Counted from the stretch's first letter, positions 53,854 to 63,798 are shown. The stretch: DNA of 64,000 bases from Halobacillus dabanensis (GCF_900114165.1 NZ_FOSB01000002.1:372001-436000); one strand, 5' to 3'. Numbers and translations: made by a program. The notes: generated by a model not told the origin, from the sequence alone.

Positions 53854-54544
53854 ACGTCAAATCTTTTTAGCTGGGGACTCTACGATGGCCGACTATCCTT
53901 CTTCGAGTTTTCCGCAAAAAGGCTGGGGCCAGGAGCTGTCTTCTTTTTTTAGTAATGAGGTTCACATTCAAAATAAAGCGATGAATGGAAGGAGTTCCAA
54001 AAGTTTCATAAACGAAGGACGCCTGGAGGAAATAGAAAAGAAGCTACAGCCTGGCGACTATTTGTTCATCCAATTCGGACATAATGACAGCAAACCTGAA
54101 GATGCCCGGAGAACAGATCCTTACAGCTCTTACCAGGATAATCTAAATACATTTATAGAAGCGGCCAAGTCGAAGGAGGCTATTCCTGTTCTTCTCACAC
54201 CGATCCAACGCAGGAAATTCACAGAGGAAGGAACCCTTCACCAAACCCACGGTACTTACCCAGCGGCTATGAGGCAGTTCGCCCAAACTCAATCCGTGAC
54301 GCTGATCGACTTGACAGCCTTAACATCCGACCTCCTTCTTGACCTTGGTCCTGAGCGATCCAAACAACTTTTCATGTGGCTTAATAAAAACGAAAGCCCC
54401 AACTTCCCTGAAGGAGCCGAAGATGATACACACCTGAATCAAAAAGGGGCGAGGCAAATAGCTAAAATGGTGGCTGAATCGATTGCACAGCAACAGGATC
54501 CGCTATCAAAATATGTTCAACTCTCTAATCAGAACAACATCTGA
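53846..54544 (+). CDS. rhgT: Rhamnogalacturonan acetylesterase (SGNH hydrolase, RhgT type)
   Basis: About 232 residues from ATG at 53846 (GGAGGAGAG upstream), overlapping the regulator stop. SGNH blocks: FLAGDSTMADY (Ser), KAMNGRSSKSF (Gly), FGHNDSKPED (Asn) and EDDTHLNQKG (Asp-x2-His). No signal peptide, so it de-acetylates imported oligosaccharides in the cytoplasm. Convergent with the transporter gene at 54529-55449, with which it overlaps by 16 bases. Confidence 0.92.
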   Translation: MNKRQIFLAGDSTMADYPSSSFPQKGWGQELSSFFSNEVHIQNKAMNGRSSKSFINEGRLEEIEKKLQPGDYLFIQFGHNDSKPEDARRTDPYSSYQDNLNTFIEAAKSKEAIPVLLTPIQRRKFTEEGTLHQTHGTYPAAMRQFAQTQSVTLIDLTALTSDLLLDLGPERSKQLFMWLNKNESPNFPEGAEDDTHLNQKGARQIAKMVAESIAQQQDPLSKYVQLSNQNNI

Positions 54545-55449
54545 GCAAAATAAATCGTCAACGTAACTATACCCATACTGAAGACCGTCGAAGCTAACAC
54601 AATTTGAGCGGCTAGCTCTGGCTCGCTGCGGTATTCCTGGGCGATGATCGCGCTGTTCACGGAACTTGGCATCCCTGAGGAAATCAACAGAGCCTGGGCT
54701 AGAATTCCGTCAAACCCTAAGACCCAAATAAGTACGAAAGCCAAAGCCGGGCCAAGCAGCAACCGGATGAATAGACTGATATAAACGACTACCAGTTTTA
54801 ATTGGATAGTAAGCTGGGCCACTTGGGCACCCAGGGTAATCAAAGCGATCCCCACCATGGCATTCGCTACATACTCTCCAGGTTTCAGGATGAACTCAGG
54901 CACGTCCACGTCCCCCACGTTCAAGAGAATCCCGAGTGTCATCGCGTAAATAGCCGGCATCTTCAACAGACCAATCATAGCCCTTGCTTTTCCCTCATCC
55001 ACTGCTCGTAAAGAAAAAACACCATATGTATAAGAAAACACATTCTGCAAGGTCATTACGATGACTTGGATTGTGGCAGCAAAGGGGTCCTGCTTGAAGG
55101 CCAGGTCATTGACCGGAATTCCGTAGTTCCCGGAGTTATATAGCAAGACACTATTTGTAAAGACTCCTCGGACTCCTTTGTTATACCTTCCAACCCATGC
55201 GACCAGCTGGACGACGATATAAAGCAGAACAATGAATAAAGAAAAGAACAATAGGACCTTTCCCAGTAAGTCGAGAGAAAAGGAAGAATGATAGAGATTC
55301 ACCAGCACAAATCCCGGGCTCAAAAAATAGATATTGAGTTTGGCTAAGGTGAAGAGGTCCAGTTTGAATGTTTTGTGCAATACCGCTCCTATCCCTATCA
55401 AGAGGAACACAGGAACGATAATATTGAGAAAAATAAACAGCATTTCCAT
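54529..55449 (-). CDS. AEC-family permease
   Basis: 306 residues, about 10 membrane helices, with the AEC (auxin efflux carrier) pattern IIVPVFLLIGIGAVLHKTFKLD, LLYNSGNYGIPV and LISSGMPSSVNSAIIAQEY. Family members export or exchange organic acids. Probably not required for pectin uptake. ATG at 55449 with GGGGAG. Confidence 0.88.
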   Translation of the reverse strand: MEMLFIFLNIIVPVFLLIGIGAVLHKTFKLDLFTLAKLNIYFLSPGFVLVNLYHSSFSLDLLGKVLLFFSLFIVLLYIVVQLVAWVGRYNKGVRGVFTNSVLLYNSGNYGIPVNDLAFKQDPFAATIQVIVMTLQNVFSYTYGVFSLRAVDEGKARAMIGLLKMPAIYAMTLGILLNVGDVDVPEFILKPGEYVANAMVGIALITLGAQVAQLTIQLKLVVVYISLFIRLLLGPALAFVLIWVLGFDGILAQALLISSGMPSSVNSAIIAQEYRSEPELAAQIVLASTVFSMGIVTLTIYFAQMLF

Positions 55450-55514
55450 GAATGAACTCCCCTCCCCCTTGGTAAAATACGGATCTTTCTTCTATGTTTC
55501 TTCCAATGTAAACA

Positions 55515-55543
55515 AACATGGCCCTCTTTAGGAGGACCATGTT
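55515..55543 (-). terminator. Terminator of the yes-like operon
   Basis: AACATGG...CCATGTT stem with inner CCTC/GAGG, followed on the minus strand by TGTTTACA. It lies 10 bases after the YesL stop. Confidence 0.75.
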
Positions 55544-55552
55544 CTACACCTT

Positions 55553-56188
55553 TTACGCCGCTTCACCAGCCACTTTTATTTCTTCGATGTTCTCAAAACA
55601 TTTCAATCCCAACCACATATTCAAATGGGCGAAAATGGTAAACCCGAAGATAGGGATAAACCCTGGAAAGGAAATGAAGAAATAGTAGGTAGACAAACCT
55701 GTAATAATCATGAGTACCAGATTACTAGGTTTCAAGAATCCAATAAATAAGGCTTGTTTGATTGTTTGCAGTACTTTCAAATCATAGTGGACATACACAG
55801 GTAGAATGTACATAAGCACAATGATGAATGTTAAACAGCAAATAAGCGCGACGGTTGAAAGAATTTCAAAAAGGATACCCTCGAACTGACGAAAGAAGTG
55901 CAAATCATAAAAGCACACAACACCTAAGAATGTCAGTGTAAGAGCAAGACCGTTCGCTCTGAAAAACTCTTTCCGGAAAGTTTTAAAAAAGGTTTTCACC
56001 AGCCGGGTTTCTGTTTGACCCATTGCTGCTTTCCTAGTAACTGTATATAAGGCGACAGTGCTTGGAGCGATTCCGAAAACGATTCCTCCTAATAACGTGC
56101 ACCCCACCCACATCAGATTCAATAAAGCGAAATGGGTCACCCAGTTGCATAAAGCCAGGACACCTGCTAATAAACGCCCTCCCTGCAT
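55553..56188 (-). CDS. yesL: YesL-family (DUF624) membrane protein
   Basis: 211 residues, five or six membrane helices (LMWVGCTLLGGIVFGIAPSTVAL early, FIGFLKPSNLVLMIITG later). DUF624 proteins regularly accompany carbohydrate ABC transporters in Bacillus; function unknown. Last gene of the operon. Confidence 0.87.
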   Translation of the reverse strand: MQGGRLLAGVLALCNWVTHFALLNLMWVGCTLLGGIVFGIAPSTVALYTVTRKAAMGQTETRLVKTFFKTFRKEFFRANGLALTLTFLGVVCFYDLHFFRQFEGILFEILSTVALICCLTFIIVLMYILPVYVHYDLKVLQTIKQALFIGFLKPSNLVLMIITGLSTYYFFISFPGFIPIFGFTIFAHLNMWLGLKCFENIEEIKVAGEAA

Positions 56189-56235
56189 TGTGAAAACCTC
56201 CTTAAAATTGTCCAGAATCAGAAACTCTTTTTTCC

Positions 56236-57528
56236 TTAACGACTTAATGTAGGCTGATCGAGTAATTCTTCGATCTTAATCGACTGCTTATCTTTCACGG
56301 ACTTCCAAATAGCTTCTCCGGTCGTAACAGCATAAGCGCCGTCCTTACTTCCGGATAGAACCTTATATGGCCGCGAAGGATTTTCCCCTAAGAAGATATC
56401 TTCTTGAATGATCGGATCGCCGCCCCCATGGCCACCTTCCTGTTTCAAAACATGGATCGTTTCTTTGGATCCGAAGAGCGGAAAATACTCAATCGTCTGT
56501 TCCGGTACTGGAAAAGGGACACGGGAGGGTGCATGGAATTCTGTCGTTTCTATTCTTCCTTTTGTACCATTGATGGCCAGTCGATAGCCTTCATATGGCA
56601 AAGAAAAGTTGATGGAATAGCTCAGTAATGCTCCCTGGTCATATTGGATTGTCGCCGTATACGTATCTTCGATTTCAATTTCACTGTCAAAGATACATTG
56701 ATCGGGACGATAATTTGTATACCCATCTTTTCTAGCTTCATCGGAATCGATATGGTCATCATTAACCACGGCACTGTTACTCCGTGAATTCCACCTTGTG
56801 TAATACGCACAATCGTGTTTCACCTGGCATGTCTTACAATGACGCCCATCTTCCTGCAAAGGATTATGTTCGCTTTCCGGCCCATAATAATTAAGCGCCC
56901 CAAAAGCGAAGACCTCGACTGGCTTTTGATCCAGCCACCAGTTGACCAAGTCGAAATGGTGGGAAGATTTATGGATCGACAACCCGCCAGAGTACTCCCG
57001 TTTTCGGTTCCAGCGTTGAAAGTAGCTCGATCCATGATACGTATCGATGTACCAGTTCAAATCAACAGATGTAACACGGCCAACTTTCCCCGATAGAATC
57101 AGTTCCTTGATTTTCATATGATAGGGACTATAGCGGTAATTGAAAGTGACAGTCACTTTCCCTTTACTTTTCTTCTCCGCCTCCATGACCAGGCGACTAT
57201 CATGAGCTGTCGTCGTCATCGGTTTTTCTGTGATCACATCAAGGTCATGTTCCAATGCCTTTAGGATATAATTCACATGCGTATCATCCCTGCTTGTGAC
57301 AATGATGGTATCCGGGTTTGTTTCGGCCACCATTTTTTCAAATTCCTTCTCCTCATACTCAGGCACATGGGCAATCTTAGGAAAAGAAGATTTACAAACA
57401 GCGAAGCGCTTTGGATCATTATCCAACAAACCTACCAGTTCACTCGTCTCTGCAAATGTATCGATCATCGGGCGGATGAACATATCGTTCGCCCGTTTAC
57501 TCACTCCACAAACTGCAAATTTCCTCAT
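56236..57528 (-). CDS. Gfo/Idh/MocA-family oxidoreductase
   Basis: 430 residues. N-terminal Rossmann domain (CGVSKRANDMFIRPMID; EKPMTTTAHDSRLV with the EKP motif) and a C-terminal alpha/beta domain with a Cys-rich insert (CKTCQVKHDCAYYTRW, four Cys) that could hold a metal. NAD(P)-dependent sugar oxidoreduction. The Cys cluster is a notable addition compared with standard members. Placed between GH105 and YesL. Confidence 0.9.
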   Translation of the reverse strand: MRKFAVCGVSKRANDMFIRPMIDTFAETSELVGLLDNDPKRFAVCKSSFPKIAHVPEYEEKEFEKMVAETNPDTIIVTSRDDTHVNYILKALEHDLDVITEKPMTTTAHDSRLVMEAEKKSKGKVTVTFNYRYSPYHMKIKELILSGKVGRVTSVDLNWYIDTYHGSSYFQRWNRKREYSGGLSIHKSSHHFDLVNWWLDQKPVEVFAFGALNYYGPESEHNPLQEDGRHCKTCQVKHDCAYYTRWNSRSNSAVVNDDHIDSDEARKDGYTNYRPDQCIFDSEIEIEDTYTATIQYDQGALLSYSINFSLPYEGYRLAINGTKGRIETTEFHAPSRVPFPVPEQTIEYFPLFGSKETIHVLKQEGGHGGGDPIIQEDIFLGENPSRPYKVLSGSKDGAYAVTTGEAIWKSVKDKQSIKIEELLDQPTLSR

Positions 57529-57561
57529 GATTCCAACTCCAATTTTATAATTTCCATCGGT

Positions 57562-58683
57562 TTAGAGTTCTGGTAATAGATGCTGCATTTCCAGACTTGC
57601 CAGGACAAAAGACCCTACCCCATGGAGATCGTTCGCTGTTTTTGGACGGTTTATATAGTGTTCATAATCACCGACACCTGTGCCAATGCAAATCTCAGGC
57701 ATCACAAAATGTCCATTATCATCAAATTTCATTCTTTTCAAAAGGCCACGATAGCCCTTGATCGCCTGTTGTTTAAAACTTTCATTCACATAACCGGAGC
57801 GAATCCCTCTTGCAATCGTGTAGATGAAAAGGGCGGAACAAGAAGTTTCAATCCAGTTATCATTCCGTTCCGGTCGATCAACGACCTGATACCAAAGCCC
57901 TGTATCTGCATCCTGATAGTTGGCAAGACTATCAACAAGACTTCTAAGTGCATCTGCCAATTCTTGTTCGGATGGGTGATTCTCAGGGAGAAAATCGAGG
58001 ATTTCATTGAACATGATTCCATACCAACCGATGGCTCTGCCCCAGAATTCCGGTGACTTTCCAGTTTCTGAGTCCGCCCATGGTTGAGCTTTACTTTCAT
58101 CCCATGCATGGTGATACAATCCTGTCTTTTCATCCAACGTATGTTTCCTCATCAGACGTTCTTGCTCAAGAACCATCTCGAGCAGTTCTGGTTCATTATA
58201 CGCTTCCGCATAGTTCATGGAGAAAGCACCGCCCATATAGAGGCCGTCCAGCCACATTTGGTATGGATAACCATCTTTATGCCAGAAACCGCCGTCAGAA
58301 GTCCGGTTCAATGTCGGGAACATGTTCCGGAGTTTTTTAGCCGCTTTGCGGTACCTCGTATCTTCATACTTTTCATCTAATTCAAATAATAATAGTCCGG
58401 CCTGAATGGCATCTAATTCTTTTCTATTCCATAAAAAATTTCCATGTTCATCGATGTTGTGATCGACATAACCTTTGATATAGGAAAGGTAATCATCCCC
58501 TCCTGCCACTTGTCTTAATTGGCGCATGCTTTCTAAAAACACACCCTGGTGATAATGCCATCTCCCATCAGGAGGCAGTTCTGACGGCTCAAATGTCGCC
58601 ATCAATGAATCGCAAGCCGCTTTCCCCCAATCCAATGGAGTATCCAATTTTTTGTTAGATGCCGTTCTTTGATCTGAAACCAT
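57562..58683 (-). CDS. Unsaturated rhamnogalacturonyl hydrolase (GH105, YteR/YesR-like)
   Basis: 373 residues. (alpha/alpha)6-barrel pattern: RWHYHQGVFLESMRQL, KDGYPYQMWLDGLYMGG with the catalytic Asp, and EFWGRAIGWYGIMFNEILD. Removes unsaturated galacturonyl residues from rhamnogalacturonan oligomers by hydration of the double bond. No signal peptide; acts on imported oligomers delivered by the neighbouring ABC system. Confidence 0.94.
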   Translation of the reverse strand: MVSDQRTASNKKLDTPLDWGKAACDSLMATFEPSELPPDGRWHYHQGVFLESMRQLRQVAGGDDYLSYIKGYVDHNIDEHGNFLWNRKELDAIQAGLLLFELDEKYEDTRYRKAAKKLRNMFPTLNRTSDGGFWHKDGYPYQMWLDGLYMGGAFSMNYAEAYNEPELLEMVLEQERLMRKHTLDEKTGLYHHAWDESKAQPWADSETGKSPEFWGRAIGWYGIMFNEILDFLPENHPSEQELADALRSLVDSLANYQDADTGLWYQVVDRPERNDNWIETSCSALFIYTIARGIRSGYVNESFKQQAIKGYRGLLKRMKFDDNGHFVMPEICIGTGVGDYEHYINRPKTANDLHGVGSFVLASLEMQHLLPEL

Positions 58684-58709
58684 ACAATCGCTCCTTGAAT
58701 AATAATATT

Positions 58710-59552
58710 TTAAGCTTTCATTCCTGTTGAACTGATTCCATCGACAATGTAACGCTGGAAGATGAAGAAGATGACAAAAATCGGTAAAATACTTAATGTC
58801 GACATCGCAAACATCGCTCCCCAGTTCGTCACAGAGTTAGGATCAGAGAAAAGTTTCAAAGCGAGGGAAACAGGGTATTTCTCAGGTGTAGACAAATAAA
58901 TCAGTGGTCCCATGAAATCATCCCATCTCCAGTAAAAGGAAAAGATGGCCGATGTCATCATGGCCGGGATAATCAGTGGGACGATAATCCGGAAAAAGAT
59001 ATCAAACGTGTTACAGCCATCAATTTTCGCAGCTTCATCCAACTCCATGGGAATGGTTCGGATGAATTGCATAATCAGGAATATGAAAAAGGGAATTCCG
59101 AAAAATGTCGGTAAAATCAAGGGCAGATAAGTATCAATCCAGCCAAATTGATTGAACATGATATATTGCGGGATCATGACCATTTCAAAAGGAAGCATCA
59201 TGGTCAACATCATAGAGACGAACCAAATTTTCTTACCTGCAAATTTGATTCTGGCAAACCCGTAAGCAATCAATGTGGAAGACGCAATACTCCCGACGGT
59301 TGCGATGACGGTTATGATGGTCGAGTTCCAGAAAAAAGTACCAAAGGTTATCCCTGCAAAACCATTCCAGCCATCAATATAGTTGGTAAAATGCCATTCA
59401 GTCGGAATTAAAGAATGGGAGTTGACGAAAACATTCTCACTCTTTTTTAATGAACTACTGATCATCCATACAAGCGGATAGATCATAATCAAAGCGAATG
59501 AGCCCATCAATACATGCTGTATCGTCTTTTTTGTTATTTTTTTCTTTTTCAT
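58710..59552 (-). CDS. yesQ: Carbohydrate ABC transporter permease (MalG/YesQ type)
   Basis: 280 residues, six membrane helices, with the EAA coupling motif ELDEAAKIDGCNTFDIFFRI. Pairs with the upstream YesP-type permease. ATG preceded by a good AAGGAG site. Confidence 0.93.
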   Translation of the reverse strand: MKKKKITKKTIQHVLMGSFALIMIYPLVWMISSSLKKSENVFVNSHSLIPTEWHFTNYIDGWNGFAGITFGTFFWNSTIITVIATVGSIASSTLIAYGFARIKFAGKKIWFVSMMLTMMLPFEMVMIPQYIMFNQFGWIDTYLPLILPTFFGIPFFIFLIMQFIRTIPMELDEAAKIDGCNTFDIFFRIIVPLIIPAMMTSAIFSFYWRWDDFMGPLIYLSTPEKYPVSLALKLFSDPNSVTNWGAMFAMSTLSILPIFVIFFIFQRYIVDGISSTGMKA

Positions 59553-59569
59553 GGCTTCTTCTCCTTTCC

Positions 59570-60558
59570 TTATTTAGTATCCGATTCATAATGGACCCAG
59601 TGTTCCGAACTCTTGAAGATCAAGGCTGTGAATATCGCGATGATGATTAACATCACCCATGCCATAGCAGAAGCATATCCCATATCGAAATATTCGAATG
59701 CACGTTGGTACATATAAAGAACGTATAATAATGTACTATTGACTGGTCCCCCGTTCGTCACGACGAAACTTGGTGTAAAGGCCATGAATCCTTGGATGAC
59801 CTGCATGATGGTGTTAAAAAGAATCACAGGTGTCAACAAAGGAATCGTAATGATGAAGAACTGTCGGACAGGGCCCGCTCCATCGACGCTGGACGCTTCA
59901 TAGAAGGTTTTCGGTATATTTCTTAAACCAGCTAAGAAAATCAACATCGAAGACCCGAATTGCCAGCCGTACAGGACAATCAATGTCCATATCGCTGTAT
60001 CTGGGTCACCTAACCAGGAGTGTGTCGGCAATCCGATAGCCGCAAGGATGGAGTTGAACGCTCCATCATTTCCGAACAACTGACGCCACATGATGGAAAC
60101 GGCGATGCTCCCACCAACGACGGACGGTAAATATAAGAGTGTCCGGTACAAGCCCACCATTTCAACCACTTTATTCAGTGCTAACGCAACCAATAAAGCA
60201 AACACTAGACGAATCGGCACCGCCACGCCTGCATAGAAGAAAGTAACTTTCATGGATTGCCAGAACGTAGGATCGCTGGTAAACATTCTTGTATAGTTAT
60301 CCAGACCAATCCAGTTCGGCGTGCCCATCATATCGAAATCTGTAAACGATAGATAAAGAGAATAAAGGATGGGAAAAAGTGTCAGAGAGAAAAACCAATC
60401 AAAAAGGGTGAAATGAACGCATAACCAGTCACGTTCTTATTTCCCGTATTTAGCTTTTTGTTGGGTGGGGTAGGTTTCATTTTCTTATTTTTCGTCTTTT
60501 TGGACGGATGCTGCGGGACAGCCACCTCTTGAATTTCTTCTTGTTTTTTCGGTATCAT
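59570..60558 (-). pseudogene. yesP: Carbohydrate ABC transporter permease (YesP type), frameshifted at a T run
   Basis: From ATG at 60558 (AGAGGTG upstream) a Lys-rich N-terminal tail of about 40 residues leads into NVTGYAFISPFLIGF, then stops. One extra T in the T5 run (complement 60391-60395) continues as FSLTLFPILYSLYLSFTDFD and joins the MalF-like body (MMGTPNWIGLDNYTRMF, EAA motif NIPKTFYEASSVDGAGPVRQ) to the stop at 59570. The corrected protein has about 328 residues. Without correction a shortened product could start only at an internal ATG and would lack the first helix. Confidence 0.88.
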
Positions 60559-60599
60559 CGCACTCACCTCTTTCTTGTTTATTTATGACTGGGAAAAAC

Positions 60600-60625
60600 G
60601 ACCCTGATTCAAGATGATCAGGGTC
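60600..60625 (-). other. Hairpin between binding-protein and permease genes
   Basis: GACCCTGAT/ATCAGGGTC stem followed on the minus strand by GTTTTTCCC. It is terminator-like but inside the operon, so it probably makes the binding protein more abundant than the permeases. Confidence 0.65.
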
Positions 60626-60641
60626 ACTTCCCTCCGTTGTG

Positions 60642-61934
60642 TTATCTAGCCATTATTCTCTCGACCGTAGATCTGAATTGTTTTGCCCCTTCTTCCGCTG
60701 AAAGTTCCCCATACATGACAAGCTCATCAATCTTCTGCAATTCACCAAGAACCTCGGAAGATTCAGGTGGGAAGTTCGAATCGATTGGAGAACTGTTCTC
60801 TGTCACCATTTCAATGTACTCGAACACTTTCTTGTCTGTTTCGCTTAAGTCAGCAGACAATTCTTCACGAATTTCTTCTTTAATCGGTACACCACGGTCA
60901 GATCCACCAATTTCATAGACTTTTACATTATTGACGAAGAAGTCAATAAAACGTGCTGCTTCTTCTTTATGTTCAGAACTTTCACTTACAGACCAAAGCA
61001 TCGCAGGTTTCAAATACATTCCCTGGTCGTTATTCTCCCCTGGAAGCAGGGTCATTCCAATCGGTTTTCCACCAGCAGCACTGTCAAGAGCAGTGGCCTG
61101 GTTGGACCATCTGAAGTCGAAAGCAGCTTCCCCACGTACAATCAACTCATCTTCTACCCCTTTGATTTGTTGAATGGTGTCATAGTTCGGAACTGCCCCT
61201 TTTTCTTCAAGAGCAAGGTTTCTTTCAAAATAATCAACTAGTAGTTGATCATCTTCATATCCCAAAGCTGTTCCATCTTCATTGAATAATTTCTCGCCTT
61301 TTTCTCTTAAGTAATATTCAAACAAGTTCTTCGGTTCCATCAATCTTGCGCCATATTCTCCCGTTTCTTCACTGATCGCAGTCACATACTCTTCATAGTC
61401 TTCCCAGCTCCATTGACCATCGGAGACGTCAACTCCTGCAGCTTCTACCATATCTTTGTTATAGAAAGCAGTCAGGGCGTTCGTTCCAGTAGGAATTCCC
61501 AGCAATTTCCCATCTTTCTTACCAGATTCCATGATGGTATCGCTGACCCCTTCCACATCAATCGTTCCATCTTCTACTAAAGGAGTAAGATCAGCCAGCA
61601 ATTCTTTATCTGCGTACTGATTCAAGTATTCTCCAAAGTTTTGCTGCATGATATCAGGCAGGTTGTCCCCGGAAGCTTGAGCTGCCATCTTTTCGAAATA
61701 ACCATCAAACCCTGTGAATTCAGATTCGATTTTTATATCAGGGTTTTCTTCTTCAAAAGCCTTGATGATCTCTTGTGTCTGGTCATGTCTGCTTTGTGAC
61801 CCCCACCATGTCATCCTAAGTGTTGTTACACCATCTTCATCTTCCCCAGATGCTTCTTCGGATCCCGAACAAGCGGCCAGAACACTTGCTAACATCATTG
61901 CCATCAAACTGAAAACCAGGAACTTTTTAATCAA
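60642..61934 (-). CDS. yesO: Extracellular sugar-binding lipoprotein (YesO type)
   Basis: 430 residues. Signal peptide with lipobox LAAC (Cys about residue 22), acidic linker, then a family 1 solute-binding fold (LRMTWWGSQSRHDQTQEIIKAF). TTG start at 61934, GGGAGG about 10 bases upstream. Receptor for unsaturated rhamnogalacturonan oligomers by context; first gene of the operon, below a cre site. Confidence 0.92.
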   Translation of the reverse strand: MIKKFLVFSLMAMMLASVLAACSGSEEASGEDEDGVTTLRMTWWGSQSRHDQTQEIIKAFEEENPDIKIESEFTGFDGYFEKMAAQASGDNLPDIMQQNFGEYLNQYADKELLADLTPLVEDGTIDVEGVSDTIMESGKKDGKLLGIPTGTNALTAFYNKDMVEAAGVDVSDGQWSWEDYEEYVTAISEETGEYGARLMEPKNLFEYYLREKGEKLFNEDGTALGYEDDQLLVDYFERNLALEEKGAVPNYDTIQQIKGVEDELIVRGEAAFDFRWSNQATALDSAAGGKPIGMTLLPGENNDQGMYLKPAMLWSVSESSEHKEEAARFIDFFVNNVKVYEIGGSDRGVPIKEEIREELSADLSETDKKVFEYIEMVTENSSPIDSNFPPESSEVLGELQKIDELVMYGELSAEEGAKQFRSTVERIMAR

Positions 61935-61960
61935 TTGATAATGACCTCCCCCGTAATTTT

Positions 61961-61974
61961 TGAAAGCGCTTTCT
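61961..61974. promoter_or_regulatory. cre site upstream of the yes-like operon
   Basis: TGAAAGCGCTTTCT, with the perfect palindrome GAAAGCGCTTTC, matches the CcpA consensus at 13 of 14 positions. Located 27 bases before the binding-protein start. No other gene in the 61935-62245 gap; the promoter is expected at 61975-62030 but is not clear. Confidence 0.8.
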
Positions 61975-62217
61975 CTTTCATGTATCTATCATAAGCCGGA
62001 TTCTTTTCTTATTAAATAAAATTTTCAGATATCTATGTCAAAAAAACAGACTTGTACAAAATTTTGGAAGAAAGGGGCGATTCTATGTATATAGTTCTCG
62101 AATAAAAAGACATAACGTGTCAGTTCTGCTCACCACTTCCCCCTCTGCAAATGGGAAATCCGAGTGATTCCTTAAAGTCCCCCTGACCGGACCCGAATTA
62201 CTTTCCTAAACAAAAAA

Positions 62218-62240
62218 ACTTATAGAGTATACCTATAAGT
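62218..62240 (-). terminator. Terminator of the two-component system
   Basis: ACTTATAG/CTATAAGT stem followed by seven T on the minus strand, just after the regulator stop at 62246. Confidence 0.85.
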
Positions 62241-62245
62241 TTTCT

Positions 62246-63793
62246 TCACTCCTTCTTCAAATAGTTGGAAGGAGTCACTCCCGTATGCTTTTTAAACACT
62301 TGCCCGAAATACCTTGGGTTATTCCCAAAACCTACTGCTTCGGCAACTTCGAATATTTTCACTTGATCCGAGTGTTCAAATAATTCTCTCGCCTTCTCCA
62401 TTCGACGATTGATTAAAAAACTCGAAAACCTCTCCCCTTTTTCTTTTTTAAATAGCTTGCCTAGGTAATCAGAGTTCATATAAAGAACATCTGTCGCGAT
62501 ATGGGACAACGATAGATTTTCATCGGAAAGATTTTTCTCGACGAATTCGACGACTCGATTGATAATCGTGCTTTGGGTTTGCTTTGTTCGTTCATAATGG
62601 TAATGCGAAATTTCAAGCGCTGTTTTTTCGATAAACCCTTTCATGTCCTGAAACCTCTCATATTCCTGGAATAGAATCACCTGTTTGAAATACTCATCAA
62701 TCTGTTTCCGATCCGCTTGACGTATCATCGACATGAATAATTCCAAGCAGTGGGACCTCAGTAGGTTTACCGCATATTTCTCCTGCCACACTTCATTAAA
62801 AAAATCATCCAGATACTGTTGCACAACTTCTTTATTTCCGCTCCGAATCGCATAAATTAAATCTTCATGATCATATTGAAGCTCTTCCATGCTTGATTGA
62901 TGATTGATATCTTGAGGAGTAATGATACTTCCACCTGGTACGTAAAAGCGTTGCGTCAAGCAGTCAAGCGTCTCGTTATATAAATTCCTCAGTTGATTGA
63001 TGCTCCCCAGATTACTGATGGCGACCGTATAATCTATCGGATAATAGCTATGAAAGGATTGTTTAGCACCCTTCACTTTTTCAATTATGAATTCACGTGA
63101 ATCCAATTCGATAAGGATGACAATCTTATCACCTATCGTCGTTTCTAATGGAATGTGAGACTCTCCGACTTCTTCTACCATGATTTTTTTCAATGCTAAT
63201 AAATGCTCATAATCATAGGAATCTTCCATCTCTATGACTAACAGATAAAATTCTTTTGAATCGGTGTCGATTTCAAACAATTGACTGTAATACTCCCAGT
63301 CCTTCACGCTGTATTTTTTATTAGTTATATAATCTTTCAAAAATTGTTCCTTCGCTTTTGGCATGACTTTTTTTAAATGGTCACGCATACTTTCCAGGAA
63401 TTCCTGCCTGCCTTGCTCTTCGTCTAAATCGCTCACCACTTCTTTTAGAGCCTTTTCGATCTTTTGTTCATTACTAGGTTTCAGTAAATAATGTTTGACA
63501 TTACACTCCATCGCCGTCTTGGCAAACTCGAATTCATCATGACCAGAGAGAACGATAAACCGGATCTCCGGATAGATATCATGGACTTTCCGGATCAGCT
63601 GCACCCCATTCAGACCTGGCATTTTAATATCTGTCACCACAATATCCGGCTGACGTTCTGTAATGATATCAAAAGCCATTTGCCCATGGTGAGCCTTAGC
63701 CATCAATTCAGTGCCACAGGCTTCCCAATCGACAATCGCTGCTATTCCTTCTAAAATATTGATCTCATCATCGACTAACAGAATTTTATACAC
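62246..63793 (-). CDS. yesN: YesN-type response regulator (REC plus AraC HTH)
   Basis: About 515 residues. REC domain with KILLVDDEINI, phospho-acceptor in DIVVTDIKMPG and conserved LSGHDEFEFA; long middle region; C-terminal AraC double helix-turn-helix (LSLSHIATDVLYMNSDYLGKLFKKE ... VAEAVGFGNNPRYFGQVFKK). Start GTG at 63793 follows GGAG by 8 bases; the GTG three codons earlier has no spacing. Likely activates the adjacent transporter/hydrolase operon in response to oligosaccharide. Confidence 0.93.
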   Translation of the reverse strand: MYKILLVDDEINILEGIAAIVDWEACGTELMAKAHHGQMAFDIITERQPDIVVTDIKMPGLNGVQLIRKVHDIYPEIRFIVLSGHDEFEFAKTAMECNVKHYLLKPSNEQKIEKALKEVVSDLDEEQGRQEFLESMRDHLKKVMPKAKEQFLKDYITNKKYSVKDWEYYSQLFEIDTDSKEFYLLVIEMEDSYDYEHLLALKKIMVEEVGESHIPLETTIGDKIVILIELDSREFIIEKVKGAKQSFHSYYPIDYTVAISNLGSINQLRNLYNETLDCLTQRFYVPGGSIITPQDINHQSSMEELQYDHEDLIYAIRSGNKEVVQQYLDDFFNEVWQEKYAVNLLRSHCLELFMSMIRQADRKQIDEYFKQVILFQEYERFQDMKGFIEKTALEISHYHYERTKQTQSTIINRVVEFVEKNLSDENLSLSHIATDVLYMNSDYLGKLFKKEKGERFSSFLINRRMEKARELFEHSDQVKIFEVAEAVGFGNNPRYFGQVFKKHTGVTPSNYLKKE

Positions 63794-63798
63794 ATCTC

